A stretch of DNA of 42,658 nucleotides from Gammaproteobacteria bacterium (lineage in GTDB: Bacteria; Pseudomonadota; Gammaproteobacteria; Pseudomonadales; Halieaceae), in the NCBI GenBank assembly GCA_030428835.1, contig JAUIEP010000024.1, forward strand, positions 1-42,658. The letters run 5' to 3'. Within the stretch, counting starts at the first letter, position 1. Each line of letters starts with the position of its first letter. The notes under the pieces are model-generated. The model was not told the DNA's origin, searched no databases, and saw nothing but the letters and a program-made list of their open reading frames with translations. Positions 25,662 to 33,959 of this stretch are shown piece after piece. The position numbers and the translations under genes were made by a program.

Positions 25662-27284
25662 GTGACCACTGAACTCGACACGTTCGACTGGCTGATCATC
25701 CTGGGCTACTGCATAGCCCTGCTCGGGCTCGCCGCGTGGCTGTCCCGGCGCCAGTTCGATCGCGAGGACTACTACGTCGGCGGCCGCGGCGTCGGGCCCT
25801 GGCCGGTGGGCCTGTCGATCATGGCCACGCAGTGCTCCACCAACAGCATCCTTGGCGCCCCGGCCTTCGTCGCGTTTGCCGCGGGCGGTGGCCTGGTGTG
25901 GCTGCAGTACGAACTCGCTGTGCCGCTGGCGATGATTGTGCTGATGCTGTTCATGATGCCCGTGTTCCGGCATTTCCAGCTCATCTCCGTGTACGGCTAC
26001 CTGGAGCGCCGCTTCGACGTGGCCACGCGCCTCACGCTGAGCTGCCTCTTCCAGTTCGTGCGCGCCTTCGCCAGTGCCGTCACGGTGTACAGCGTGGCTA
26101 TCGTGATCGACCTGATCACGGGGCTCGGCTTTCTCGGCGCCGTGTTGATTCTCGGGGTATTCACGGTGGTGTACGACGTGCTGGGCGGTATTCGCGGCGT
26201 GATCTACAGCGACGTGATCCAGTTGTTGATCCTGACCGTCATGCTGGTCGTGGTACTGATCTCATTGATCGCAGCCGCTGGCGGCATCGACGCCATGTGG
26301 CAGGCGTTCGCGCCGGAGCGCAAGACCACGCTCGACTTCACCAGCCACGGCCTCGGTGACGGCGAGACGTTCGCGTTCTGGCCCATGTTGCTGGGCGGCC
26401 TGTTCCTCTACGTGTCCTACTACGGTTGTGACCAGAGCCAGGTGCAGCGCCAGTTGAGTTCGCGCAACATCGACGGCACCAATAACGCGCTGTTCATCAA
26501 CGGTGTGCTGCGGTTTCCGCTGGTTCTGCTGTACTGCCTCGTGGGTGTGGGCATCGCCGTCTACGTCGGCAACAATCCCGGCTTCATCGAGGCCCTGCCG
26601 CTGCGGGGCGAGGCGCGGGAATACAATCTCGCGGTGCCCCTGTACATGATCAACGCCCTACCGGTGGGCCTGGTCGGGCTCAGCCTGGTGGCCTTGTTCG
26701 CCGCCGCCATGTCCTCCCTCGACTCGGTGCTGAACTCACTGAGCGCCACGACCATGGAGGACTTTGTGCGCCGTTACTACCGCGGTACCTGGAGCCCGCG
26801 CCGGGAGTTGGTCACCTCGCGCGTGCTGACCGCGGCCTGGGGCTGCATCACCCTGGGCATGGCGTTCTTCGTGGGCGACATCGCTCCGACGGTGCTGGAG
26901 GCGATCAACAAGATCGGTTCGCTCGCCAACGGCCCGATACTCGGCGTGTTCACCCTCGGCCTGCTGACCCGCCGGGTCGGCGGCATCCACGCGATCGCCG
27001 GTCTGCTCCTGGGTATCGCAGGCAACGGCTTCTGCTGGGTCTACCTGCCGGAAGTGTCGTGGCTGTGGTGGAACGTGTTCGGCTTCTTCGTCACGTTTTT
27101 CGTCGCGTACCTGTTGAGCATTGCAGCGGGGAGCGCTAAGCGACCGGACGCCGCCGAGGACCTCTACGAGTCAGGCATCCGGCGCGTGCTGGCAGAGGAA
27201 GCCCGCGTCAACTGGTACCGGCGCAGCGCCTGGCTGGCGCTGTGGTTCGCTTTCCTGCTGGTGGTGCTGGCCGGCATCGGCTGA
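25662..27284 (+). CDS. Sodium:solute symporter (SSS family)
   Basis: This 540-residue permease is of the SSS/LeuT-fold class with about 13 hydrophobic helices. It starts with W-L-I-I-L-G-Y-C-I-A-L-L-G, followed by the typical D-Y-Y-V-G-G-R-G and W-P-V-G-L-S-I-M-A-T-Q-C-S segments, and later F-A-A-A-M-S-S-L-D-S-V-L-N-S, the family signature with sodium-ligand serines. The GTG at 25662 is chosen because hydrophobic homology begins just after it; there is no strong Shine-Dalgarno. Resemblance to sialic-acid/sugar or sodium-glucose type transporters is loose, so the substrate is left open. It is convergent with the HpnG-like gene. Confidence 0.92.
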   Translation: MTTELDTFDWLIILGYCIALLGLAAWLSRRQFDREDYYVGGRGVGPWPVGLSIMATQCSTNSILGAPAFVAFAAGGGLVWLQYELAVPLAMIVLMLFMMPVFRHFQLISVYGYLERRFDVATRLTLSCLFQFVRAFASAVTVYSVAIVIDLITGLGFLGAVLILGVFTVVYDVLGGIRGVIYSDVIQLLILTVMLVVVLISLIAAAGGIDAMWQAFAPERKTTLDFTSHGLGDGETFAFWPMLLGGLFLYVSYYGCDQSQVQRQLSSRNIDGTNNALFINGVLRFPLVLLYCLVGVGIAVYVGNNPGFIEALPLRGEAREYNLAVPLYMINALPVGLVGLSLVALFAAAMSSLDSVLNSLSATTMEDFVRRYYRGTWSPRRELVTSRVLTAAWGCITLGMAFFVGDIAPTVLEAINKIGSLANGPILGVFTLGLLTRRVGGIHAIAGLLLGIAGNGFCWVYLPEVSWLWWNVFGFFVTFFVAYLLSIAAGSAKRPDAAEDLYESGIRRVLAEEARVNWYRRSAWLALWFAFLLVVLAGIG

Positions 27285-27313
27285 GCCGGCGCCGATCCGG
27301 TCCCCCGCGGGAT

Positions 27314-28189
27314 TTACAGCGCGGCAGTCCGCAACTGGTTTTGACCGCAACCTCCCGGTGCTGGAAACCCCACGGCCTCGCGAAAGGCCCGCAGTGCCTC
27401 CAGCGCTGCCATGTAATCGCGCGCCGTGCGCACCAGCGCGGGTATCTGCGAGGGTTCGAGCAGCATACTCTTCAGCAGCGCGAGGCCGTCCGGGCTACCG
27501 TCCTCGTCGAGCGGCAGCAGTGCCGCAGGCGGCAACGCCTTGTACACCGAGTCACTCACCACGCGCACGGCGACAAACGGCAACCCGTGCTCGGCTGCGA
27601 ACCCGGCGGCGATGTGTGACTCGTTGTCGACGACCGCGACGCCGTGCACCTCGTGCAAACGAGCGAGCTCGTCCAGGTCATTGTCACGCGCCTCGGTACT
27701 CGTGCCGAGAAACCGTGCAGTACGCAGCACCACGGACTCCACACCGGCAGCACGGTCGCGTACGGTCGCCAATAGCAGGGAATCAGACTGGCGCAGCGTC
27801 GCGCTGCCACCGCCGCCGTCGCCCGCCTGTTCGATAACCGCGGCCGCGAGCAGCAGGTCGCCCGGGGCGAGCGCCGGGTCCAGCCCGCCGGCCACGCCGA
27901 AGCTGTAGACCGCGCTCGTGGCGGCGACGTCCACCGAGTCCAGGCGCCGTCGCAGCAGATCGGCGTTCGCGGCCCCGACCACCACGTCGACCTCCTCTCC
28001 CGCGGCGATCGCGCGCTCATCCTCCATTCCGACAACCACCAGCACACGGCAGGGTTGCGCGGCCGCGTCGAAAACCGCCACGACGGACAGGCCGACCGAC
28101 ATCGCGAGTATGCGCAACAAGCCCAGGGTAGAGGGCCGAACTCGCACGGGTCGCACCCGCGCGATACGCCACGGTCGCAGCCTCGTCAC
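27314..28189 (-). CDS. HpnG-like nucleoside phosphorylase-superfamily protein with export-like N-terminus
   Basis: From the GTG at 28189 the protein has 291 residues. The core has F-G-V-A-G-G-L-D-P near 97-105, D-N-E-S-H at 188-192 (E190 aligned with the M-E-S-H of the family) and R-V-V-S-D ending at D213. The downstream L-P-P-A-A-L-L-P-L and S-Q-I-P-A-L-V pattern resembles HpnG, the hopanoid-associated adenosylhopane phosphorylase. No other hopanoid gene is nearby. The first 45 residues are Arg-rich, then hydrophobic, ending A-A-A-Q, like a signal peptide, which is unexpected for a cytosolic enzyme. The start is supported by GAGG right after the lipoprotein stop (12-base gap). A shorter cytosolic form from M30 is possible. 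Confidence 0.72.
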   Translation of the reverse strand: MTRLRPWRIARVRPVRVRPSTLGLLRILAMSVGLSVVAVFDAAAQPCRVLVVVGMEDERAIAAGEEVDVVVGAANADLLRRRLDSVDVAATSAVYSFGVAGGLDPALAPGDLLLAAAVIEQAGDGGGGSATLRQSDSLLLATVRDRAAGVESVVLRTARFLGTSTEARDNDLDELARLHEVHGVAVVDNESHIAAGFAAEHGLPFVAVRVVSDSVYKALPPAALLPLDEDGSPDGLALLKSMLLEPSQIPALVRTARDYMAALEALRAFREAVGFPAPGGCGQNQLRTAAL

Positions 28190-28201
28190 TGGACGGCGCC
28201 T

Positions 28202-28639
28202 CTACTCAAGCTCGACTGCCGCCGGTGCCGTCGCTCCGGGGTACTTTTCGCGCAGGCGCTTCTTCTCCGCATACTCGGCGCGCAGGGCCGCGGCCGATGC
28301 CTGCTTTTCCTCTTCCCAGGCAGCGTAACGCGCATCGGAAAAGTCGCCGCACAAGTCTGCCGGTATACAGAAGCTTTCATCGTTGAAAGGATCCTGCACC
28401 GAGTAACAAACGGCGCCCTGCGCACAGTCTCCCGGCTGACACCCGGTCTCGCCCGAACAGACGGCAGGTCGGATCGAGTCGCCGCCCGGACACTCTATCG
28501 TGCGCGTTTCGAGGCAGCGGTACTTGCAATTGGTGCTGGCGTGAAAGCCGGAACCGCGGAACTCGCAGGCCGACCCTGCCGGATCACCGGCACACGCCAC
28601 GAGGAGCCAGGGAATAAAAAGCGCTAGAAGTCTGTTCAT
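28202..28639 (-). CDS. Cysteine-rich predicted lipoprotein, unknown function
   Basis: This is a 145-residue protein. Residues 1-16 form a lipoprotein signal (hydrophobic L-A-L-F-I-P-W-L-L-V-A-C) with the lipidation cysteine C16, followed by A-G-D-P; D at +2 is absent, so outer-membrane sorting is likely. Ten further cysteines lie between 25 and 97 (C25, C38, C42, C50, C61, C67, C72, C78, C91, C97), enough for five disulfides. The C-terminal 45 residues are a charged helix. No known family is recognised; the Cys spacing recalls small secreted EGF-like or knottin-like repeats. It is coupled to the downstream phosphorylase-like gene. Confidence 0.75.
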   Translation of the reverse strand: MNRLLALFIPWLLVACAGDPAGSACEFRGSGFHASTNCKYRCLETRTIECPGGDSIRPAVCSGETGCQPGDCAQGAVCYSVQDPFNDESFCIPADLCGDFSDARYAAWEEEKQASAAALRAEYAEKKRLREKYPGATAPAAVELE

Positions 28640-28780
28640 TTGCACCAGGTCCAATGGATACCACATGCTACACGCATTAAGCCCGCATTGTGCGGCACCG
28701 GCGGTCTGGAGGGAACTGCGGTTTCGAGTACACTGGCCCAAGGCAGGTAATCAAACCGCAGACCCACAAGGCACGAGACC

Positions 28781-29431
28781 ATGAACCTCGACTCCGCACA
28801 ATACGTTCTGACCACCACCCGCTCGGTGCGCAAACGCCTCGACCTCGCCCGGCCGGTGGAGCGCGCTGTCATCGAGCAGTGCCTGGAGACCGCGCTGCAG
28901 GCGCCCAACGGCTCCAACCTGAACACCTGGCGCTGGGTGATTGTCGACGATCGCGCCACGATCGAAAAAATCGCCGTGCTGTACGGCAGGGCGATGGACG
29001 ACTTCGTCGAACTGCTCGGCCCGAACACCGGCGACAACTACATGGGCGCCCACATCCCCAAATTTGAAGCCATCTCCGACTCCGTGGACTACCTGCGCGA
29101 ACACCTCGGCGAGGTGCCGATGATCGCCTTCCCGCTGATGGACGGACGCCCGGAGGGCGCCAACGTGTTCTACCAGGCGAGCATGTGGGGTTCCATCCTG
29201 CAGTCAGTCTGGAGTTTCTTCCTCGCACTGCGCACGCAGGGTCTCGGCAGCGCGTGGACCACGGCGCACCTGTGGCGCGAGCAGGAATTCGCGGAGTTGC
29301 TCGGCATCCCGCGGGAGCGCTATACCCAGGTCGGCCTGTTCCCGATCGCCTATACGCGGGGCCTCGAGTTCCGCAAGGCCTGGCGCGCGCCCGTGAACGA
29401 GGTGCTGCGCTGGAACACGTTTACCGAATAA
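28781..29431 (+). CDS. Nitroreductase-family FMN oxidoreductase
   Basis: This is a 216-residue nitroreductase-fold protein. T-R-S-V-R-K-R near 13-19 is the FMN-phosphate motif; A-P-N-G-S-N-L-N-T-W near 41-50 replaces the usual A-P-S-G-S-N-x-Q-P-W; and G-L-G-S-A-W near 154-159 is the third FMN segment. It should be a dimeric FMN enzyme that reduces nitro, quinone or enone groups with NAD(P)H. It is followed 21 bases later by a SnoaL-like gene, likely an operon of two. Confidence 0.9.
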   Translation: MNLDSAQYVLTTTRSVRKRLDLARPVERAVIEQCLETALQAPNGSNLNTWRWVIVDDRATIEKIAVLYGRAMDDFVELLGPNTGDNYMGAHIPKFEAISDSVDYLREHLGEVPMIAFPLMDGRPEGANVFYQASMWGSILQSVWSFFLALRTQGLGSAWTTAHLWREQEFAELLGIPRERYTQVGLFPIAYTRGLEFRKAWRAPVNEVLRWNTFTE

Positions 29432-29452
29432 CGACCAAAGGACCCGGATGCC

Positions 29453-29929
29453 ATGCCCAACTACACCGAACAGGAAGCCCGCAACATCGAGACCGTGAAC
29501 CAGTTGTTCGAGGGCGACGCCTCCTTCGACCGGGTCGCGATTTTCGACAAGGACGCGGTGTGGTGGAACGGCCTGCCGCACATCAACTCCCCGCCCGGCA
29601 ACACGGAGTTTCGCGGCATCGAGGCGATCACGGCGTTGATGATGTCGTCTGCAAACCCGGACAACCTGGCGCGCGGCGTTGACGCCTACGACCTGTCCAC
29701 CACCGTGTTCGAGGACGTGGTGGTGCTCGCCGACGGCGACTTCGTGGTGCGGCAGCACACGCAGCGCAGCAAGACGCACTCGGGCAGGGACTACTGCAAC
29801 GTGTACTGCTTCGTCGTGAAATTCAACGCCGAGGGCAAAATCGTGTACCTCACCGAACACTGGAACACGTGGTACGCGCACAAGTTCCTGCTCGACAACT
29901 TCAGCCTGGAGCCGGCGCATCCAAACTGA
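29453..29929 (+). CDS. SnoaL-like / NTF2-fold protein
   Basis: This 158-residue protein has the cone-shaped NTF2-like fold typical of SnoaL, limonene-epoxide-hydrolase and ketosteroid-isomerase-type families: N-terminal helices (E-T-V-N-Q-L-F), W-W-N-G-L-P near 38-43, an F-R-G-I-E-A-I segment, and the long strand V-V-R-Q-H-T-Q-R. The C-terminal F-V-V-K-F-N-A-E-G-K-I is a typical strand pair. It may isomerise or hydrate a ring compound handled by the upstream nitroreductase, but no catalytic assignment is safe. Confidence 0.82.
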   Translation: MPNYTEQEARNIETVNQLFEGDASFDRVAIFDKDAVWWNGLPHINSPPGNTEFRGIEAITALMMSSANPDNLARGVDAYDLSTTVFEDVVVLADGDFVVRQHTQRSKTHSGRDYCNVYCFVVKFNAEGKIVYLTEHWNTWYAHKFLLDNFSLEPAHPN

Positions 29930-29981
29930 ACACAGCGGCAACCTGTGAGTAGCTCAAAATGATTAGCGCCAGCACCGTGCA

Positions 29982-30449
29982 TTACGCAGATTCGAAAATG
30001 GGAACACCCAGCGACCTGGCAACCTTGCGCATTTTCTTGTCCAGGGTGGCAAGTGGCAGCCCTTCCGCGCGGGCCAGCAATAGGTACGCCGCATCATAGG
30101 ACGTTATCCGGTACCGATCGGCCGCCTCGAACAGCGCGTGCGGCGTTTCACCCCGGTCGATGCGAATAGTCACTACATCACTCAAAGCCTGCAAGGCGCG
30201 GAATGCCTGGTTGTAGGGCAGTTCGTCTGCACCAACATAATAGGCGGCGACGTTGGACGCCTCGTAGGTCCACAGGTACGGTACCAGCACCTCGGCCTGT
30301 TTATCCCGAACGTGGTTGCGTACTCGTAGCGCATAGCGTTGATCGGACGTCTTGCCACTCGCGACCAGCCAGCGCATGGCAACGCTGTTATCAATGACGA
30401 GCCCGCCGGAGGCATAGGACTTGCCGGCCTCACGGACTTCAAAGACCAC
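29982..30449 (-). CDS. PIN-domain toxin (VapC-like) of a second toxin-antitoxin pair
   Basis: From the GTG at 30449 the protein has 155 residues and the four PIN acids: D20 (V-I-D-N-S), E63 (T-Y-E-A-S-N-V), D119 (S-Y-D-A-A-Y) and D137 (A-T-L-D-K-K). This spacing is the common VapC pattern, so ribonuclease activity is expected. The GTG is chosen because an AAGGG Shine-Dalgarno lies seven bases before it and it overlaps the antitoxin end by 11 bases; a TTG six codons upstream is the alternative. It pairs with the Phd-like gene just upstream. It is of a different subfamily from the VapC at 14790. The RNA target is unknown. Confidence 0.88.
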   Translation of the reverse strand: MVFEVREAGKSYASGGLVIDNSVAMRWLVASGKTSDQRYALRVRNHVRDKQAEVLVPYLWTYEASNVAAYYVGADELPYNQAFRALQALSDVVTIRIDRGETPHALFEAADRYRITSYDAAYLLLARAEGLPLATLDKKMRKVARSLGVPIFESA

Positions 30450-30690
30450 GGATGCGCCCTTTTTCAATCACCTCTTCCAGGGGCGTGCCTACAGCTATCG
30501 GCTCCAGCGACGACAGGAACTCTATCGCCCTGTCCCGCTCACGGGTGCCGGGCAGCGGCCGTATCTCCGCGATCGGCTTACCATGCTTCAGGATAATGGC
30601 GGACTCTCCGGAATCGACGACGCGTCGAATGATCTCGTTGGGCCTCCTGTTCACATCAGCCATTGATACCTTCACTGGCAAACTCCGCAT
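30439..30690 (-). CDS. Phd/YefM-like antitoxin
   Basis: This is an 83-residue antitoxin with the Phd/YefM fold: a first strand and helix (L-P-V-K-V-S-M-A-D-V-N-R-R-P-N-E-I-I) then D-S-G-E-S-A-I-I-L-K-H-G-K-P-I-A-E-I-R-P, the family's beta hairpin. The C-terminal 30 residues (F-L-S-S-L-E-P to G-R-I-R-G-L) should mask the PIN site. I choose the ATG at 30690, which keeps strand one. An ATG at 30663 has the better GAAGG Shine-Dalgarno, so both may be used. It overlaps the toxin gene. Confidence 0.85.
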   Translation of the reverse strand: MRSLPVKVSMADVNRRPNEIIRRVVDSGESAIILKHGKPIAEIRPLPGTRERDRAIEFLSSLEPIAVGTPLEEVIEKGRIRGL

Positions 30691-30705
30691 GAGCCTCAAA
30701 AAAGT

Positions 30706-30721
30706 ACGTATTATTATACGT
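30706..30721 (-). promoter_or_regulatory. Palindromic operator over the -10 of the Phd-like/PIN operon
   Basis: ACGTAT-TATT-ATACGT is a perfect 16-base palindrome. Read on the minus strand it contains a TATAAT -10 (30718-30713), about 23 bases before the antitoxin ATG. A -35 is weak (TTCCAA at about 30740-30735). The arrangement predicts autorepression by the antitoxin or the toxin-antitoxin complex. Confidence 0.7.
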
Positions 30722-30783
30722 TATTTAGAATCCATTGGAAGGTTCGGTAGAGCCCTACAACACGAGCAGAACGCAGGCACCCG

Positions 30784-31653
30784 CTACCCGGTCTGTAGGC
30801 TTACCAGCCTCGCGCTCTCCTCCCACAACCGCTCCACCGCGGCGGCGTCGTCCACCTGCGGGTTCGGCGCGTGTTGTTCGCGGCCGTAGAAATACTGGCC
30901 GTTGAAGCGCGCCGCCTCGTCAGCCGTGGCGAGCCAGACCAGCGCGCGGGCAGCCTCCTGCGGCGATATCATCTCGAGCGTCTCCATGTAGGCCCGCGTA
31001 CTGTCGGCCACGTGGGAGATGAAATTGGAGTCGATCGTGCCCGGGTGAATGGCGTTGGCGATGATGCCCTCGCCTTCCAGCCGCCCCGCCAGGGCGCGGG
31101 CGAACATCACGTTCGCCAGCTTGCTGCTGCAGTAGGCGGCGCCGGGGGTGTAGTTGTCGAGCGACTGCAGGTCGCCCCAGTTCAGGCCCTCGATCATCTC
31201 GCTGCCGTCGGAGGATGTGTTGATGATGCGAACCCGTCCCGGCGGCGACTCCGCGGCGGCGCGGCGCAACAGCGGCAGCAGCAGGTTGGTGAGCAGGAAC
31301 GGGCCGAGGTGGTTGCCCGCGAAGTTCTCTTCCAGTCCCTCGCCGGTCATCACCAGCTCGCGCGCCATGCCGCCGGCGTTGTTGACCAGCAGGTGGACGC
31401 GATCGGTCAGCGCGGCGATCTCCGCCGCCGCGCGCCTGGCCTGCGCCATCAGCGCGAGGTCGGCGACGATCATGTCGACAGCGCCGCCGCCGGACGCGGC
31501 CGCGATCGCGTCCCGTGCCGCGGCACTGCGCCCGGGGTCGCGCCCCAGGGCGATGACGCGCCAGCCCGCGGCCGCGAGCTGCTCCGCCGTCGCGCGGCCC
31601 AGTCCCGCGCTGGCGCCCGTTATCACCGCCACCGGTGCGTCGTTCTCGGCCAT
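30784..31653 (-). CDS. Short-chain dehydrogenase, retinol-dehydrogenase-like
   Basis: This 289-residue SDR differs from the others in the window. The cofactor loop T-G-A-S-A-G-L-G is at 12-19, N-N-A-G at 91-94, and the segment N-H-L-G-P-F-L-L-T near 114-122 is that of retinol-dehydrogenase/WWOX-type enzymes. The catalytic residues are S147 or S148, Y174 and K178 (Y-C-S-S-K). The ATG at 31653 follows a strong AGGAGGGGAG. It stands alone, downstream of the toxin-antitoxin promoter and divergent from the propeller gene. Oxidation of a long, hydrophobic alcohol is plausible, not proved. Confidence 0.9.
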   Translation of the reverse strand: MAENDAPVAVITGASAGLGRATAEQLAAAGWRVIALGRDPGRSAAARDAIAAASGGGAVDMIVADLALMAQARRAAAEIAALTDRVHLLVNNAGGMARELVMTGEGLEENFAGNHLGPFLLTNLLLPLLRRAAAESPPGRVRIINTSSDGSEMIEGLNWGDLQSLDNYTPGAAYCSSKLANVMFARALAGRLEGEGIIANAIHPGTIDSNFISHVADSTRAYMETLEMISPQEAARALVWLATADEAARFNGQYFYGREQHAPNPQVDDAAAVERLWEESARLVSLQTG

Positions 31654-31898
31654 GCTCTCCCCTCCTGTGCGAAACAATAGAGGAAAGTGTAACGCCCTTC
31701 GCCGGCGGGCGATGCGGTGCACGCCACCGCGGCGGCTCGTCACCCACACTTTGTCCGGTCGTCGACGCGCCGACGCAATGGTCGCGGGAACCTGCTATAA
31801 CTCTACCGGGTCCGGCAACTGCCGGGCGCGGCCGGGACGCCGCGCGGGCCGGACCGGGTCGGCACGGCGCCTGCCACACTCATACGGAGCTGCACCAC

Positions 31899-33083
31899 AT
31901 GCCTGACATGCTCATTCTCGGTACGCGCAAGGGTACCGTCATCATCGAACGCAGCGGTGACACGTGGCTGCCGCGCGGCGCGGCGCACGAGGGCATCCCG
32001 GTCTGCTTTGCCGCGCGCGACCCGCGCAACGGGGCTATCTGGGCGTCGCTGGATCACGGGCACTGGGGGCCCAAGCTGTCGCGCTCGCAGGACGCGGGAT
32101 CAACCTGGCAGGACATGCCGTCCATCAAGTACCCCGCGGGCGCGCGTCACATCGGGCAATACCTCCCCACGCCGGACTTCGACCCCGACGCCCCCACCGG
32201 TGAACCCGAGTACAGGGACGCGAGCGTCTACAAGATCTGGCATATCGCTTTCGGGCACGACGCCCAGCCGGGAAGAATGTACGCGGGGACGATTCCCGGC
32301 GGCCTGTTCAGCAGCGACGACGGTGGCCAGAGCTGGGAACTCAACCGCCCGCTTTGGAACCACGAGAGCCGCGGCGGCGACCTGTTCGCCGGCGAGGCGA
32401 CCAGCGCAACCCACTGGGGCGGGACGCCGGCGAGCATCGATTACGGCGTGTTCGAACCCGGCATTCACTCCATCATCGTAAACCCGACAAACCCGCAGCA
32501 CCTCTACGTCGCCGCGTCCTCCGCCGGCGTGATCGAAAGCCGCGACGGCGGCGCAACGTGGTCGGGCCGCAACAAGGGCATGGTGATGGATCACCTCCCC
32601 AACCCGGAGGCCGATTGGGGGCACGACCCCCACTATGTGACCGCGTGCCGCGACGACCCACGCCACCTCTGGCAGCAAAACCACTGCGGCGTGTTCTACA
32701 GCGCAGACGGCGCGCAGTCGTGGTCGCGGGTCAGCGCGCCGGAGTCCGGCGTGCACTTCGGCTTCCCCATCGCGGTGGATGCGCGGGACGGCCGCACCGC
32801 CTGGGTGGTGCCGGCGCGCTCGGACGAGCAGCGCATGACGCTGGACAACGGCCTGTTCGTCGCCCGCACGGAGGACGGCGGCCAGTCCTGGCAGGAGCTG
32901 CGCGCGGGCCTGCCGCAGGACAACGCCTACGACATCGTGCTGCGCCACGCCCTCGACGCGCACGGCGACTATCTCTGCTTCGGCAGCACCACCGGCAATG
33001 TCTACCTGTCGGCTGACCGGGGAGAGTCATGGCAGTGCCTGGGCCACAACTTCCCGCCGGTGTACTCCGTGCGCTTCGGGTGA
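31899..33083 (+). CDS. Six-Asp-box beta-propeller (BNR/sialidase-like) protein
   Basis: This 394-residue protein has repeated Asp-box motifs of the BNR type: S-Q-D-A-G-S-T-W, S-S-D-D-G-G-Q-S-W, S-R-D-G-G-A-T-W, S-A-D-G-A-Q-S-W, T-E-D-G-G-Q-S-W and S-A-D-R-G-E-S-W. They are spread from about residue 60 to the C-terminus, as in a six- or seven-bladed propeller. No signal peptide or sialidase Arg triad is evident, so a cytosolic binding or unknown catalytic role is as likely as a glycosidase. The start at 31899 has GGAG upstream. It ends four bases before the MoaD-like gene and is surely co-translated with it. Confidence 0.88.
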   Translation: MPDMLILGTRKGTVIIERSGDTWLPRGAAHEGIPVCFAARDPRNGAIWASLDHGHWGPKLSRSQDAGSTWQDMPSIKYPAGARHIGQYLPTPDFDPDAPTGEPEYRDASVYKIWHIAFGHDAQPGRMYAGTIPGGLFSSDDGGQSWELNRPLWNHESRGGDLFAGEATSATHWGGTPASIDYGVFEPGIHSIIVNPTNPQHLYVAASSAGVIESRDGGATWSGRNKGMVMDHLPNPEADWGHDPHYVTACRDDPRHLWQQNHCGVFYSADGAQSWSRVSAPESGVHFGFPIAVDARDGRTAWVVPARSDEQRMTLDNGLFVARTEDGGQSWQELRAGLPQDNAYDIVLRHALDAHGDYLCFGSTTGNVYLSADRGESWQCLGHNFPPVYSVRFG

Positions 33084-33087
33084 ACCG

Positions 33088-33366
33088 ATGCCGACCGTGA
33101 CCATGACATCGCACTTGTACCGCTTCTTCCCGGAACTCGCGGACGTCGAGCTCGAGGTACCCGCGGGCTCCATCGCCGACGTGGTGCGTGAAATCGAACG
33201 GCGCCACCCGGGGTTCGCCGACTATATTGTCGACGAACACGGCGCCCTGCGCCGGCATGTGCTGATCAGTGTGAACGACGCCATCCTCGTGGACCGGCGG
33301 GCGCTGTCCGACCGGGTCTCCGAGGGCGGCACCGTCTATATCTTCCAGGCGCTGACCGGCGGCTAG
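33088..33366 (+). CDS. MoaD/ThiS-like ubiquitin-fold protein ending in Gly-Gly
   Basis: This 92-residue protein has the beta-grasp fold seen in MoaD/ThiS: strand one H-L-Y-R-F-F, the V-P-A-G-S-I-A-D-V-V-R-E-I-E helix entry, H-V-L-I-S-V-N-D near 57-64, and a C-terminal Q-A-L-T-G-G. The terminal Gly-Gly is the residue pair that becomes a thiocarboxylate or a covalent adduct in MoaD, ThiS and related sulfur carriers. No E1-like (MoeB/ThiF) or MoaE gene is near. Only four bases separate it from the propeller gene, suggesting a functional pair: the propeller as substrate, scaffold or enzyme for the carrier. Confidence 0.85.
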   Translation: MPTVTMTSHLYRFFPELADVELEVPAGSIADVVREIERRHPGFADYIVDEHGALRRHVLISVNDAILVDRRALSDRVSEGGTVYIFQALTGG

Positions 33367-33398
33367 GAACCCTGCCGCGGCGCGGCGCTCCCGCGCGG

Positions 33399-33782
33399 TC
33401 AGGTGGTTCCCGCCACCCCGACGCGCTGCTCCCTGCGCCGCACAAGGTCCTCGATGACCATGCCGACGGCGAGCAATAAATTGAGGCCGCTGTAGATCCT
33501 GAAAGGAAACAACAGCAACAGCTCGATGCTGTACAACAGGAACGACCAGGCCATCGCGCTCGGCAGCGAAAACCGCAGTACCTGCAGCCACACGAACACG
33601 AACATCCACGTGGCCTTGGTGAAGTAGACGTTCTCCGCCAGGGGTACGAGGCCGTCGGGGCCCGGCGCCGCGTACTTGGTGAAAACGGCCGCATCGCCGC
33701 GCAGCCAGAAGCTGTACTCGAAATTCAGGTGGACGATCGTCCACGACACGAGGAACAGCCAGAACATCGGGCGGTTTTTCAT
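33399..33782 (-). CDS. Small membrane protein, unknown
   Basis: This is a 127-residue protein with about three to four hydrophobic segments (from residue 6, W-L-F-L-V-S-W-T-I-V-H; near 52-70, K-A-T-W-M-F-V-F-V-W-L-Q-V; 75-92; and 98-112). The ATG at 33782 follows GGGAGGA. The open frame extends 39 codons upstream, but that part is Arg/Cys-rich and lacks a good start. It is convergent with the MoaD-like gene. No family recognised. Confidence 0.78.
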   Translation of the reverse strand: MKNRPMFWLFLVSWTIVHLNFEYSFWLRGDAAVFTKYAAPGPDGLVPLAENVYFTKATWMFVFVWLQVLRFSLPSAMAWSFLLYSIELLLLFPFRIYSGLNLLLAVGMVIEDLVRRREQRVGVAGTT

Positions 33783-33959
33783 TGTCAGTCCTCCCAGTCG
33801 ACTCAGGCGACACGCAGCGCCTGTACGGTAGCACAGTCCCGCCGGGCTGGACTGCCGCACGGGAATCCCAGGGCGCACGCGGTGTTGCCCTCCCGCCATT
33901 GCCCGGTAACATGGTCACCTACGCCGGGCAGCTCCCGCGAACTGACACGAGTCCAAGCC

